The notes beneath the pieces are model-generated. The model did no database searches and was not told where the DNA came from. It worked only from the letters and a program-made list of their open reading frames with translations. Shown here piece after piece: positions 45,755 to 53,235 of a DNA stretch of 54,515 nt; positions within the stretch are counted from its first letter, which is position 1, and every line of letters starts with the position of its first letter. This stretch comes from Halieaceae bacterium. GTDB lineage: Bacteria; Pseudomonadota; Gammaproteobacteria; Pseudomonadales; Halieaceae. Location of the stretch: assembly GCA_016744355.1 (NCBI GenBank), contig JADGEN010000014.1, positions 1 to 54,515 on the forward strand. Direction: 5' to 3'. A program made the translations under genes and the position numbers.

Positions 45755-45786
45755 AAAGGGGACTGCTCGAGAGAGTAGTCCCCTTT
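45755..45786. terminator. Bidirectional terminator between urcA and the SIMPL gene
   Basis: AAAGGGGACTGCTC pairs with GAGTAGTCCCCTTT over 14 base pairs (one G-T pair) around a GAGA tetraloop of the GNRA class. A T-rich tract follows. It lies midway between convergent stops at 45712 and 45796. Confidence 0.85.
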
Positions 45787-45795
45787 ATTTATTTG

Positions 45796-46539
45796 CTACT
45801 GTTTTATAGCAAACGAGACATCAACGCTTACGCTATAAGTGTTTTCACCGCTTGCTAATGGGATGGAGTCGGATGACTCTGCCATCATCATGGCAGATCT
45901 CGCCATTGGCACCGGACGCTGTGAACCAGAACGTTCGGAGATTTTCAGAATGTCCCCTGCATTCACTCCCGCTGCTTTGGCCAGGGTGCCGGCTTTTGCA
46001 ATCGCATCTTTTACCGCCAGTACACGAGCTTGTGAGATAGCTTTCGAAGGATCGCTGTTGGTGAAGCTGATATTACCGCCCTCGTTTACGCCCAGAGAGA
46101 TGGATTTGTCCAAAATTGAACCCACGTTGTTGATGTCACGCACACGTACGGTCAAGCTATTGCGCACGGTGTAACCCACAATTTCTGGTGCGCGCCTCTC
46201 GCCGTTTGCGTTGGGTTTGGCGTAGGAATATTTTGGCTGAATCGAGAACCCGGATGTTTGAAGATCTTTGTTGCCAACACCTTTTGATGCCATAGCGGAG
46301 AGTACGTCCTTCATGGCAGTAGAGTTGGCATCCAGCGCGGCTTTGGCCGTCTGGGCTTCACGCGTTACGGTAAGCGACAAAACGGCCATATCAGGAGCGA
46401 TATCAACTCGGCCTTCACCGCTTACCGCAATGTGCGGAGTAGGGGGGTGGGGTTCGGCCTTTGCCGGCAGGCTTGTACTGATGACGGAGAGAGCGATAAG
46501 GGTAAGCAGTGTGCCCAGATGTCTAATCGAATGTTTCAT
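45796..46539 (-). CDS. SIMPL domain (DUF541) periplasmic protein
   Basis: 247 residues. Signal peptide (LLTLIALSVISTSLPAKA, cleaved near 28) followed by the SIMPL repeats: HIAVSGEGRVDIAPDMAVLS, then DLQTSGFSIQPKY and IVGYTVRNSLTVRVRD, and NISFTNSDPSKAISQARVLAVKDA, ending in YSVSVDVSFAIKQ. The length and order match E. coli YggE. SIMPL proteins assemble into periplasmic rings or channels and are linked to oxidative stress tolerance; molecular activity is unsettled. The upstream region (46540-46802) also contains the small membrane ORF on the opposite strand. Confidence 0.92.
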   Translation of the reverse strand: MKHSIRHLGTLLTLIALSVISTSLPAKAEPHPPTPHIAVSGEGRVDIAPDMAVLSLTVTREAQTAKAALDANSTAMKDVLSAMASKGVGNKDLQTSGFSIQPKYSYAKPNANGERRAPEIVGYTVRNSLTVRVRDINNVGSILDKSISLGVNEGGNISFTNSDPSKAISQARVLAVKDAIAKAGTLAKAAGVNAGDILKISERSGSQRPVPMARSAMMMAESSDSIPLASGENTYSVSVDVSFAIKQ

Positions 46540-46595
46540 AAGGTGTTTTCCTGTCGTGGGTTGAAATTGTGCGACGCTGGAAGGAGGTCTTACTG

Positions 46596-46679
46596 GTGCT
46601 CTCCATTGCGTTTGCGTTAATGGCGACGATTAATTTCATGCGAGGACAATATCCGCTGGATGAAGGAGGAGAATACTGA
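46596..46679 (+). CDS. Candidate 27-residue single-TM membrane peptide
   Basis: GTG at 46596 preceded by AAGGAGG with an ideal eight-base spacer, and a TGA at 46677-46679. The peptide is almost entirely a hydrophobic helix (MLSIAFALMATINFMRG) with an acidic end (YPLDEGGEY). An in-frame GTG at 46569 would add nine residues (MRRWKEVLL) with positive charges before the helix, which fits membrane insertion, but has a poorer ribosome site. It lies between the divergent SIMPL and DUF748 genes, on the DUF748 strand. Not recognised as a known family; the strong Shine-Dalgarno is the main support. Confidence 0.5.
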   Translation: MLSIAFALMATINFMRGQYPLDEGGEY

Positions 46680-46737
46680 GTTTATAACAGTTAAGACTCC
46701 ATCTTGGGAATAAGATTCCCCACTGTGACTGAGTTGT

Positions 46738-46766
46738 TTGTGCTTAGAAACTGAAGGCACTATATT
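46738..46766 (+). promoter_or_regulatory. Candidate promoter of the DUF748 gene
   Basis: TTGTGC (46738-46743) and TATATT (46761-46766) are 17 bp apart. The predicted start would be about 30 bases before the GTG at 46803. Just upstream, GGGAAT-AAG-ATTCCC (46706-46720) is a perfect dyad that could be an operator. Confidence 0.4.
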
Positions 46767-46802
46767 AAGGGGTGAACACTATCAAAGCGGGAGAAACAGC
46801 GA

Positions 46803-49616
46803 GTGCGAACAATAATACGATACCTGGCGATGGCCTATGTCGGGTATGTGGCGGTGTGTGTGTTGATCATTCTGCCCACCTTGAATTTCATCACGCCACA
46901 GTTGGTTCAAGATAGCCTGGGCAGAGAATTGCGCAGCGAGATAATCCTGTTCAACCCCTTCACTCTCACGGCTGAAATTCGCAAGGCGAGCCTGCTTGAA
47001 CACGATGGAGCGGTGTTTGTCGGCACCGACCGCGCTCTTGTAAATCTATCCTTGGAGAGCCTGTGGCGCAAAGGGCTGGTGTTTGACGAAGTCGCCGTCG
47101 GTGCGCTGTATGTGCATGTTAAACGCCTAGCTGATGGGAACTTTAATTTCTCGGATATGTTGGGTGAGCCCGCCCCTGAAAGCGAAGTGCAAGCTTCGAC
47201 AGCACTGCCGGGTTTGACAGTACATCAATTGGATTTGCAGTCTGAGCAAATCAGGATAACGGACGAAGCCAGAACTGTACCCTTCTCCACGCACTGGGAT
47301 GGTCTGTCGGTGCAGGTGCAGGGTATCTCCACGGTCGCTGTGGAGGGGCGCCCTTACTCATTGAGCGCCGTTGCTGAATCGGGTGGACGTCTGCACTGGG
47401 AGGGAGAGGTGTCGGTTCCCGGCGCATTCAGTGAGGGCTCTCTGCGTTTGGAAAACCTCAGTCTGCACCCTGTTTGGCGATATGCCCAGGAGTGGGTAGC
47501 CTTTGAGATGAAAGATGGGTCACTGAGCTTCTCGGGGGATTATCGCCTGGATTGGGGGGATGCTCTGGATTATCAAGTCACCAGAGGTGCGGTATCCCTC
47601 AGCCACCTGGACCTGCAAGCCTCTGATTCCACCGCCCTTCCGGATACTTCAGTTTCAGTCGCTGGGATAGAGCTCAAGGGAATCGACATTGACGGGGCCG
47701 TGGAACGCGTAGGCGTGGCAACTATTTCTGTTGACGGGGTGAACGTGCAAGGCTTTAGTGAAGGCAGCGACGCTAGCCTTGTAACAATGTTTGAAACGAA
47801 CCTGCCCGATGCAGATCAAGACGAGGAAACTGCCGAGAGCAACTGGGTCGTCCATTTGCCCGTGATACAGCTGGCCAACAGCCGCATACGCTGGCGCTCT
47901 AACTTTACTTCTCCCCCGATATTGGATATTTCTCCAATAGAGTTGGGCTTGACCGATTTGAGTTGGCCACCGACAGGCAGCTCGGGTGTGGAGCTTTCGC
48001 TTTCGGTGAACGGAGTAACCACAGTTGTGGTTGAAGGTGATGTTGGGCTGGAGAGTGGCGATGGTCAATTGCGCTACAACCTGAATGGTCTTCAGTTGGC
48101 GATGCTCAACCCAAATCTTCCCGCCGAGCTAAACGCAAAAATCGGTAGTGGTGCAGTGAGCGCACATGGTGAAGTGTTTCTCAAAAACTTCGCTGTTGGG
48201 CAGATAGACGTTGAGGGAGAGGCCAGCGACTTTTCAGGCATCATTCAGGGTGTGGAGCAAGCGCTGACAAGTTGGGACTTAGTGCGCTGGGAGGGGCTTC
48301 ATGTTGACCTGGAGCAGCGCAAACTAGAGTTGCAGGCTCTTCATCTCAACGGCTATTCTGGTCGCCTGCACATCTACGAGGATGGCACAATCAATGCACA
48401 GAGGCTACTACAGGAAAAAGTTGATGAAGCGGTGGAGGAGGGCACTCTGAAAGAGGAGGAACTGGGCGCGTGGACGTTCGATGTTCCCTCCATTCTCTTT
48501 ACCGACAGCGAGCTAAACTTTACCGATGAGTCTCTGCCCATCAAGTTCCAAACCGTTATCGGAGAGTTAAATGGCGGTATTGCGGGTTTAAGTAGTAATC
48601 CTGGTGGCGAAACGCGTGTAGACCTGAAAGGTTCGGTTGACGGCTACGCGCCGGTTGTTCTGGCGGGTACGGCCAAGCCTTTCGCCGAGGCGGTGGTTGT
48701 AGATATGGGGCTCAGTTTTGACGGTGTAGATCTGGTTAGGCTCACCCCCTATTCCGGAACCTACGCCGGCTATGCCATCGACCGGGGCCTGCTCACGCTT
48801 GATTTGCACTATTTTATGGAGGGAAGCCGCCTAAAAGGAGAAAATTCCTTAGTTATCAGTCAGCTAAAATTAGGAGACAAGATTGAGAGCGATAAGGCGG
48901 TAGACCTCCCGTTGGGATTAGCTCTAGCGCTCCTGACTGATTCGAACGGGGTAATTGACATGGATGTGCCGGTGAGTGGTGATGTGAATGATCCTGATTT
49001 TGGACTGGGCTCAGTTATTGCCACGGCCTTCGTCAATTTAATAACCAAAGCGGTAACTGCGCCGTTTACACTGCTGGCTAATTTGGTCGGCAGTGAGGAA
49101 GATATGCAGCGGGTATCGTTTTCTTCGGGTTCCAGCGAGCTCAATGAGGCGGGCAAGGCCAAGCTAATAGAGCTTGTTAAGGCGCTGGATCAACGTCCCG
49201 GCTTGAGTCTGGTGTTGTATGGCAGGCTTCACCCCACCGCCGATAGAGAACAGTTGCAAAGGGCAGTCTTGCGCGAACAACTGCTAGCTTCCGGGCTGTC
49301 TGAGGAAGCTGTGTCGAGTAAAAACGCGGATTGGACGAAAGCTATCAATGCGCGATACGAGACGATTAAACCCACTGCCACTACTGCCGAAGGTGAATCG
49401 GCGGCATCCATGCTGGAGAAGATTCAGCTGGTGCTGAGTGGTATGCCCGTGGCTGCTGAACAGCTGAAAAGCCTCGCTGAGGAGCGTGCTGTAAGCTTGA
49501 AGCGCTTTCTGGTCAATGAACTGCAATTCCCGGCGGACCGCTCTGCCATCGAGGCCGTCGATGTGGCAGACGAAGCTAATGTGTTCAGCGGTGTAGAGTT
49601 AGACGTGGATACCTGA
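46803..49616 (+). CDS. DUF748 (AsmA-like) envelope protein
   Basis: 937 residues from a GTG at 46803 with GGGAG upstream. One N-terminal TM helix (MAYVGYVAVCVLIILPTLNF) anchors it to the inner membrane. The rest is a long run of beta-rich, amphipathic segments, with DUF748/AsmA-like patterns (LTAEIRKASLLEHDG; FDEVAVGALYVHVKR; LDLHYFMEGSRLKGENSLVI; DFGLGSVIATAFVNLITKAV). Near 775 an OmpA-like stretch appears (VSFSSGSSELNEAGKAKLIEL). Proteins of this repeating beta-groove type span the periplasm and are implicated in lipid transport or outer-membrane assembly. Normal length for the family. Monocistronic. Confidence 0.88.
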   Translation: MRTIIRYLAMAYVGYVAVCVLIILPTLNFITPQLVQDSLGRELRSEIILFNPFTLTAEIRKASLLEHDGAVFVGTDRALVNLSLESLWRKGLVFDEVAVGALYVHVKRLADGNFNFSDMLGEPAPESEVQASTALPGLTVHQLDLQSEQIRITDEARTVPFSTHWDGLSVQVQGISTVAVEGRPYSLSAVAESGGRLHWEGEVSVPGAFSEGSLRLENLSLHPVWRYAQEWVAFEMKDGSLSFSGDYRLDWGDALDYQVTRGAVSLSHLDLQASDSTALPDTSVSVAGIELKGIDIDGAVERVGVATISVDGVNVQGFSEGSDASLVTMFETNLPDADQDEETAESNWVVHLPVIQLANSRIRWRSNFTSPPILDISPIELGLTDLSWPPTGSSGVELSLSVNGVTTVVVEGDVGLESGDGQLRYNLNGLQLAMLNPNLPAELNAKIGSGAVSAHGEVFLKNFAVGQIDVEGEASDFSGIIQGVEQALTSWDLVRWEGLHVDLEQRKLELQALHLNGYSGRLHIYEDGTINAQRLLQEKVDEAVEEGTLKEEELGAWTFDVPSILFTDSELNFTDESLPIKFQTVIGELNGGIAGLSSNPGGETRVDLKGSVDGYAPVVLAGTAKPFAEAVVVDMGLSFDGVDLVRLTPYSGTYAGYAIDRGLLTLDLHYFMEGSRLKGENSLVISQLKLGDKIESDKAVDLPLGLALALLTDSNGVIDMDVPVSGDVNDPDFGLGSVIATAFVNLITKAVTAPFTLLANLVGSEEDMQRVSFSSGSSELNEAGKAKLIELVKALDQRPGLSLVLYGRLHPTADREQLQRAVLREQLLASGLSEEAVSSKNADWTKAINARYETIKPTATTAEGESAASMLEKIQLVLSGMPVAAEQLKSLAEERAVSLKRFLVNELQFPADRSAIEAVDVADEANVFSGVELDVDT

Positions 49617-49680
49617 CGCTAGCTCGACACTTTTTCTACCTGTGGCGACGAGTCACTGCAGGTCGCGGGCTGCCAGAGTG

Positions 49681-49686
49681 TATAAT
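49681..49686 (+). promoter_or_regulatory. Consensus -10 ahead of the DUF4124 gene
   Basis: A perfect TATAAT 42 bases before the ATG at 49728. No good -35 is seen at 16-18 bp, so an activator or a weak -35 would be needed. Confidence 0.4.
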
Positions 49687-49727
49687 CAGGTGAGATGTTG
49701 GATCATTGAGCAGGGAAGTAAGAAACG

Positions 49728-50219
49728 ATGAATAAACTTATTCCCGCTTTTTTTATGTTGTGGGCCTCTGCAGGCGTGGCTACAACTGTTTACAAAACTG
49801 TCGATGAAAAAGGTGTTGTCAGCTTTTCAGACAGCAGTACGCAGGGGGAGGAGGCCGAGGTGGTGCACATCGCCACGCCACCGGCGCAACCCGCTGGAGA
49901 TCAAGCGGCAAACCTGGAGGCCATGCGAGAAACTACAGACCGTATGGCGGCAGATCGGCGGGAGCGGGAGAAGCACCGCGCGGAGATGAAAGAGCTTGCC
50001 AGTCCGCCACAGAATGTAACAGCACCTGGCTACATCGAGAGTTACCCTACAACTATTGGAGGCGGCTATTACTATCCGCCAGGAAGACCGCCCTGGCACC
50101 CCGGCTTTCGTCCAAAACCAGAACACCCCATTGTTCGGCCTCCGCTGTCGCACACCAGCAACACGTTTCGCGGGGCTAATTCGCAGCTGATGCGGCCTAT
50201 GCTTTCAAGCGGTCGCTAG
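49728..50219 (+). CDS. DUF4124 domain-containing exported protein
   Basis: 163 residues. Signal peptide (LIPAFFMLWASAGVATT) followed by the DUF4124 module (VYKTVDEKGVVSFSDSS). A charged helical stretch (REREKHRAEMKE, about 78-90) leads to a Pro/Gly/Tyr-rich C-terminus (GGGYYYPPGRPPWHPGFRPKPE) that is probably disordered. The ATG has GGGAAG upstream. Same module as the protein at 14856-15356 but a different C-terminus. Function unknown; periplasmic or cell-envelope location likely. It converges on the NAD-binding protein gene 30 bases away. Confidence 0.87.
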   Translation: MNKLIPAFFMLWASAGVATTVYKTVDEKGVVSFSDSSTQGEEAEVVHIATPPAQPAGDQAANLEAMRETTDRMAADRREREKHRAEMKELASPPQNVTAPGYIESYPTTIGGGYYYPPGRPPWHPGFRPKPEHPIVRPPLSHTSNTFRGANSQLMRPMLSSGR

Positions 50220-50248
50220 TTCAGGTCTTCATCAGCCCAGAAAATGGT

Positions 50249-51052
50249 TTATGGGTACAGCGCTGCGTAGGCGAGGCTGTCTGCATTGTCGATAATTGAG
50301 CCATTGGGTAGCTCCGTTGTTCTAGCACTGATCTCCAGCATGGCTTCGCCGAGTTCTGTGGCCGTGATAACCAGCTTGCCCGGCCGTAGCAGCATAGCCA
50401 AAAACCGGTGCGCCATATTCGCCTGCTCATTGCTGGGGCGGACAAAGGCTGAGTGATAGGCAAAGGTGCGCAAGCCACTGCCTCTAGCCAGGTCTGCTAC
50501 TTCTTGCTCGGCGCGGCCCTTTTCCCGCGCCCAGTGCGCACTGCCATTGGGGTCGGTTCCCATGCCAGTGACAGAGTGGAAGGACATTGGTGCCTCTGTA
50601 CGCGCTGCCAGCCAGGCTTTCACAAAGGCGACTGGAAAATCGACATGAATCCAGGTGTAGGTGTCATCGTCAACATTGAACGATGACGTACCCAGACCCC
50701 AAAGTACCGTGTTTACTTCACTCAGTTCCTCGGCTAAAGCCGTGTAATCCGTAAAGTCCTCGAGCAGGACCATCTCGACCTTTCCCGAGACGACACCCGC
50801 TTCTATCCGCGGGGAGCTGCGGCGGGTTACTACATAAATTTTCTTCACCGACTGGTCTTGCATAGCCGCTTTCAGCAAGCCGTCTCCCACCGACCCCGTA
50901 GCCCCAAATACCATTACTACATGGTTGGCTGAAGCATCGTGTGCAGCATTCGGGTCTGGTTTGATTTTCCCGAGCGTGAGCGCGCCCCAAATATTGAGAG
51001 CGACAAGCATTAACAGCAAGCAGCCAATTAGAGCCAGAATAAGTTTTTTCAT
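50249..51052 (-). CDS. Membrane-anchored NAD(P)-binding (atypical SDR) protein
   Basis: 267 residues. An N-terminal TM helix (LILALIGCLLLMLVALNIWG) is followed by a Rossmann domain with VVMVFGATGSVGDGLLKAA (G-x-x-G-x-x-G of atypical SDRs, about 45-63) and YVVTRRSS, then HSVTGMGTD and REKGRAEQEV, which contains the lysine usual for the catalytic position. It resembles HTATIP2/TIP30- or NmrA-like oxidoreductase-fold proteins rather than classical SDRs. Orientation suggests a cytoplasmic domain tethered to the inner membrane. It follows the nucleoside-recognition gene by 19 bases, so the two are likely cotranscribed. Confidence 0.85.
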   Translation of the reverse strand: MKKLILALIGCLLLMLVALNIWGALTLGKIKPDPNAAHDASANHVVMVFGATGSVGDGLLKAAMQDQSVKKIYVVTRRSSPRIEAGVVSGKVEMVLLEDFTDYTALAEELSEVNTVLWGLGTSSFNVDDDTYTWIHVDFPVAFVKAWLAARTEAPMSFHSVTGMGTDPNGSAHWAREKGRAEQEVADLARGSGLRTFAYHSAFVRPSNEQANMAHRFLAMLLRPGKLVITATELGEAMLEISARTTELPNGSIIDNADSLAYAALYP

Positions 51053-51071
51053 GGGAGTGTCCTGCGCTTCT

Positions 51072-52061
51072 TCATAATTGAGTTTTCGGGATTTTCAGGT
51101 TTTGATTAAATAGCCACTTGTCGACAAACTCATCGTCGCGCCGGTTTAGCCATCGGGTGATCAGGGCAAGCGTCAACAGGGTAAACAAAAGTCGCGCCCA
51201 GATAATACCCGAGACATGAGCGCCCAATAGCATCATTAACAGGGTGTCTTCTATCAGGCTGTGACACAGCGCCAGCATGGTCAGCGATGCAAAGATATCG
51301 CGGCGTGAAATATGGCCCTGTTCTGCTTCCCTTATCAACAGTCCGCCGCCGATTGCCAGGCCCAGTGTCATACCGATAACGGTCAGCGTGGTGGCTTCAC
51401 GGCCTATACCCATCAGTCTCAAAAAGGGTGATAAGAGAGCTTCCAGTAGACGGTCGAAACCGATCAGGCGCAGGGTTTTCAAAATGCTGAGTAACAGGGC
51501 AATGATTGCCAGAATTATCAGCAGGCTTTTCAATTGTGTTAGCACCCACGCCTGCAAACTTGTGTCAATTACGCCGGGTTCCCAGGCAATTTTGTTAGCT
51601 TCTTGCAGAAAACCACCTGTGCTGTAAATCTGGTGTAGCGCAAAACCAAACAGTAGGGCGCCGCCAATACGCACCAGCAGGGTAATGGCGATCTTGATTC
51701 CCGCCCGTTGCGCAATTCGCGCCTCTATGGGCAGACCGTGGGCGATTAGCATAATGGTGCACAGCACGGTCACCTGAGCCACGCTAAGTGTTTCGCTTTG
51801 CGCCAGATCAAAGAAGATCAGCATCCCGGCGTAGAGGTTGGTCATGATGGTAGCGGTCCAAACGATACCCATGGACTCGGGTAGGCCGATCAGGCCCATG
51901 AGCGGAGAAAGTAGCCAGCTCAGATAGACCAGTGCACCCATTTCTTCCAGTGCCTTGACCACAATCAAGGTGGGAATCATGACTTTGTAAAGCGTCCAGC
52001 TCACCAGAAAAATTTCACTGGCAAGTTCTTGGAAGAATTTTTTTGGGCTGGGTCGGCGCAT
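51072..52061 (-). CDS. Nucleoside-recognition (Gate) domain membrane protein
   Basis: 329 residues from the ATG at 52061, with AGGA seven bases upstream; a GTG two codons up is also in frame. About eight TM helices. Two Gate/nucleoside-recognition-like regions are visible: IVWTATIMTNLYAGMLIFFDLA in the first half, and GLAIGGGLLIREAEQGHIS with LALCHSLIEDTLLMMLLGAHVSG in the second. The same domain occurs in concentrative nucleoside transporters, FeoB and spore maturation proteins SpmA/SpmB. The substrate is not known. An imperfect dyad, TCTCTA-GCAT-TAGAGA (52087-52102), lies just upstream. Confidence 0.87.
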   Translation of the reverse strand: MRRPSPKKFFQELASEIFLVSWTLYKVMIPTLIVVKALEEMGALVYLSWLLSPLMGLIGLPESMGIVWTATIMTNLYAGMLIFFDLAQSETLSVAQVTVLCTIMLIAHGLPIEARIAQRAGIKIAITLLVRIGGALLFGFALHQIYSTGGFLQEANKIAWEPGVIDTSLQAWVLTQLKSLLIILAIIALLLSILKTLRLIGFDRLLEALLSPFLRLMGIGREATTLTVIGMTLGLAIGGGLLIREAEQGHISRRDIFASLTMLALCHSLIEDTLLMMLLGAHVSGIIWARLLFTLLTLALITRWLNRRDDEFVDKWLFNQNLKIPKTQL

Positions 52062-52153
52062 TGGCACATCCTGCCAGATATTTATCTCTCTAGCATTAGA
52101 GATTTTTCTAATTGCGAGTAGGCGCTGACTCGAATCAGGGGTGTAATTTGTTA

Positions 52154-52167
52154 TTGTTCTAAATCAA
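52154..52167 (+). promoter_or_regulatory. Candidate FNR/ANR box ahead of the universal stress protein gene
   Basis: TTGTTCTAAATCAA matches TTGAT-N4-ATCAA at nine of ten specified positions. It lies 110 bases before the ATG at 52278. No convincing -10 falls at the distance expected for a class II site, so the position rests on the box alone. Universal stress protein genes are frequent FNR/ANR targets in Proteobacteria. Confidence 0.4.
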
Positions 52168-52277
52168 GGGAGTGGCACTATTACCGATCTGTGGAGATTA
52201 AAGCCCCCTTTAGGCAGAAGATTCTAATTTTTATGCTGACAATGCGAAAGTAGAACCATCTAGCTGGAGCTTTCTTT

Positions 52278-53093
52278 ATGACTCAATTTAACAAACTGTT
52301 TGTAGTTTACGACCCGACCCGGGAAGAGCAGCCGGCTCTGCAGCGCGCTGCGGCTATTGCCCGGGAGAGTTCAGCCAGCCTGTGTGTTTTTGCCTGCATT
52401 TATTCCGACACTACAAAGCTCGCTGAGCCGGCAGTAGAAGTGGCGCGTCTCATTAAAGAGCAGCACGAACTGCTGGCCGCGGTGGCTGCGCCGTTTTCTA
52501 CTGAGGGCCTCGAGGTAAGTGTGGAAGTGGAGTGGGATAAGGACTGGTACCGCTCTGTCGTTCGAGCCTCGACAAAAATGGCGGCAGACCTGGTTCTGAA
52601 ATCCTCCTTTAAACACTCCACGGGAAAGCGTCTATTAAACCGTACATCTGATTGGGCGATCATGCGAGAGTGCCTGTGCCCTGTACTGTTGGTGAAGGAT
52701 CGAAGCCCGAGAGAAGTTCCCAGGGTTCTTGCAGCGATAGATATAAACGCAAAAAAGGAATCTTATGAGCGCCTTAACCAGAAAGTGATTGAGGTTGCCA
52801 AACAGATACTCGAGAGCCACCGTGCAGAGGTGCACGTTGTAAATGCGTTCAGCGATTTCAAAGGTGTTCCCGACAGAGCCAAACTTATTCGCAGTAGTGG
52901 CATCGAGAGCGAACGCATTCATATCAAAATGGGCGAACCAGAAAAGGTAATCGTAGCCCAAGCCAAAGCAATTGATGCGAGCCTTGTTGTTGTGGGGAAT
53001 TCGGCGAGGTCTGGCGTGTCGGCAGTGCTGCACGGCAACACCGTGGAGAAAATGCTGGATAAGCTGGAGTGTGACGTTCTCTCGCTGTCCTGA
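52278..53093 (+). CDS. Tandem universal stress protein (UspE-like)
   Basis: 271 residues with two Usp domains. The first (about 1-145) opens FNKLFVVYDPTREEQPALQRA and ends RECLCPVLLVKD. The second (about 150-271) opens RVLAAIDINAK and ends DASLVVVGNSARSGVSAVLHGNTVEKML, the G-x2-G-x9-G(S/N) ATP-binding signature region, whose G-N-T form resembles nucleotide-binding Usp proteins. The first domain lacks this motif and is probably structural. Cytoplasmic; involved in stress and anaerobic survival. A possible FNR/ANR box lies upstream, and GGAGC lies before the ATG. Confidence 0.92.
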   Translation: MTQFNKLFVVYDPTREEQPALQRAAAIARESSASLCVFACIYSDTTKLAEPAVEVARLIKEQHELLAAVAAPFSTEGLEVSVEVEWDKDWYRSVVRASTKMAADLVLKSSFKHSTGKRLLNRTSDWAIMRECLCPVLLVKDRSPREVPRVLAAIDINAKKESYERLNQKVIEVAKQILESHRAEVHVVNAFSDFKGVPDRAKLIRSSGIESERIHIKMGEPEKVIVAQAKAIDASLVVVGNSARSGVSAVLHGNTVEKMLDKLECDVLSLS

Positions 53094-53235
53094 CTTATAG
53101 CGTTCAGCTCAGGCACGTAGTCACCGCGCTAAGTGGTAACAAACGACCTTCCATATGGGCTTGCATCTGGTGGGGAAGTGGTTTTGTAAGTATTATCTTC
53201 TGCATCACCTAAATACAGGCATTGCGGCGGACAAA

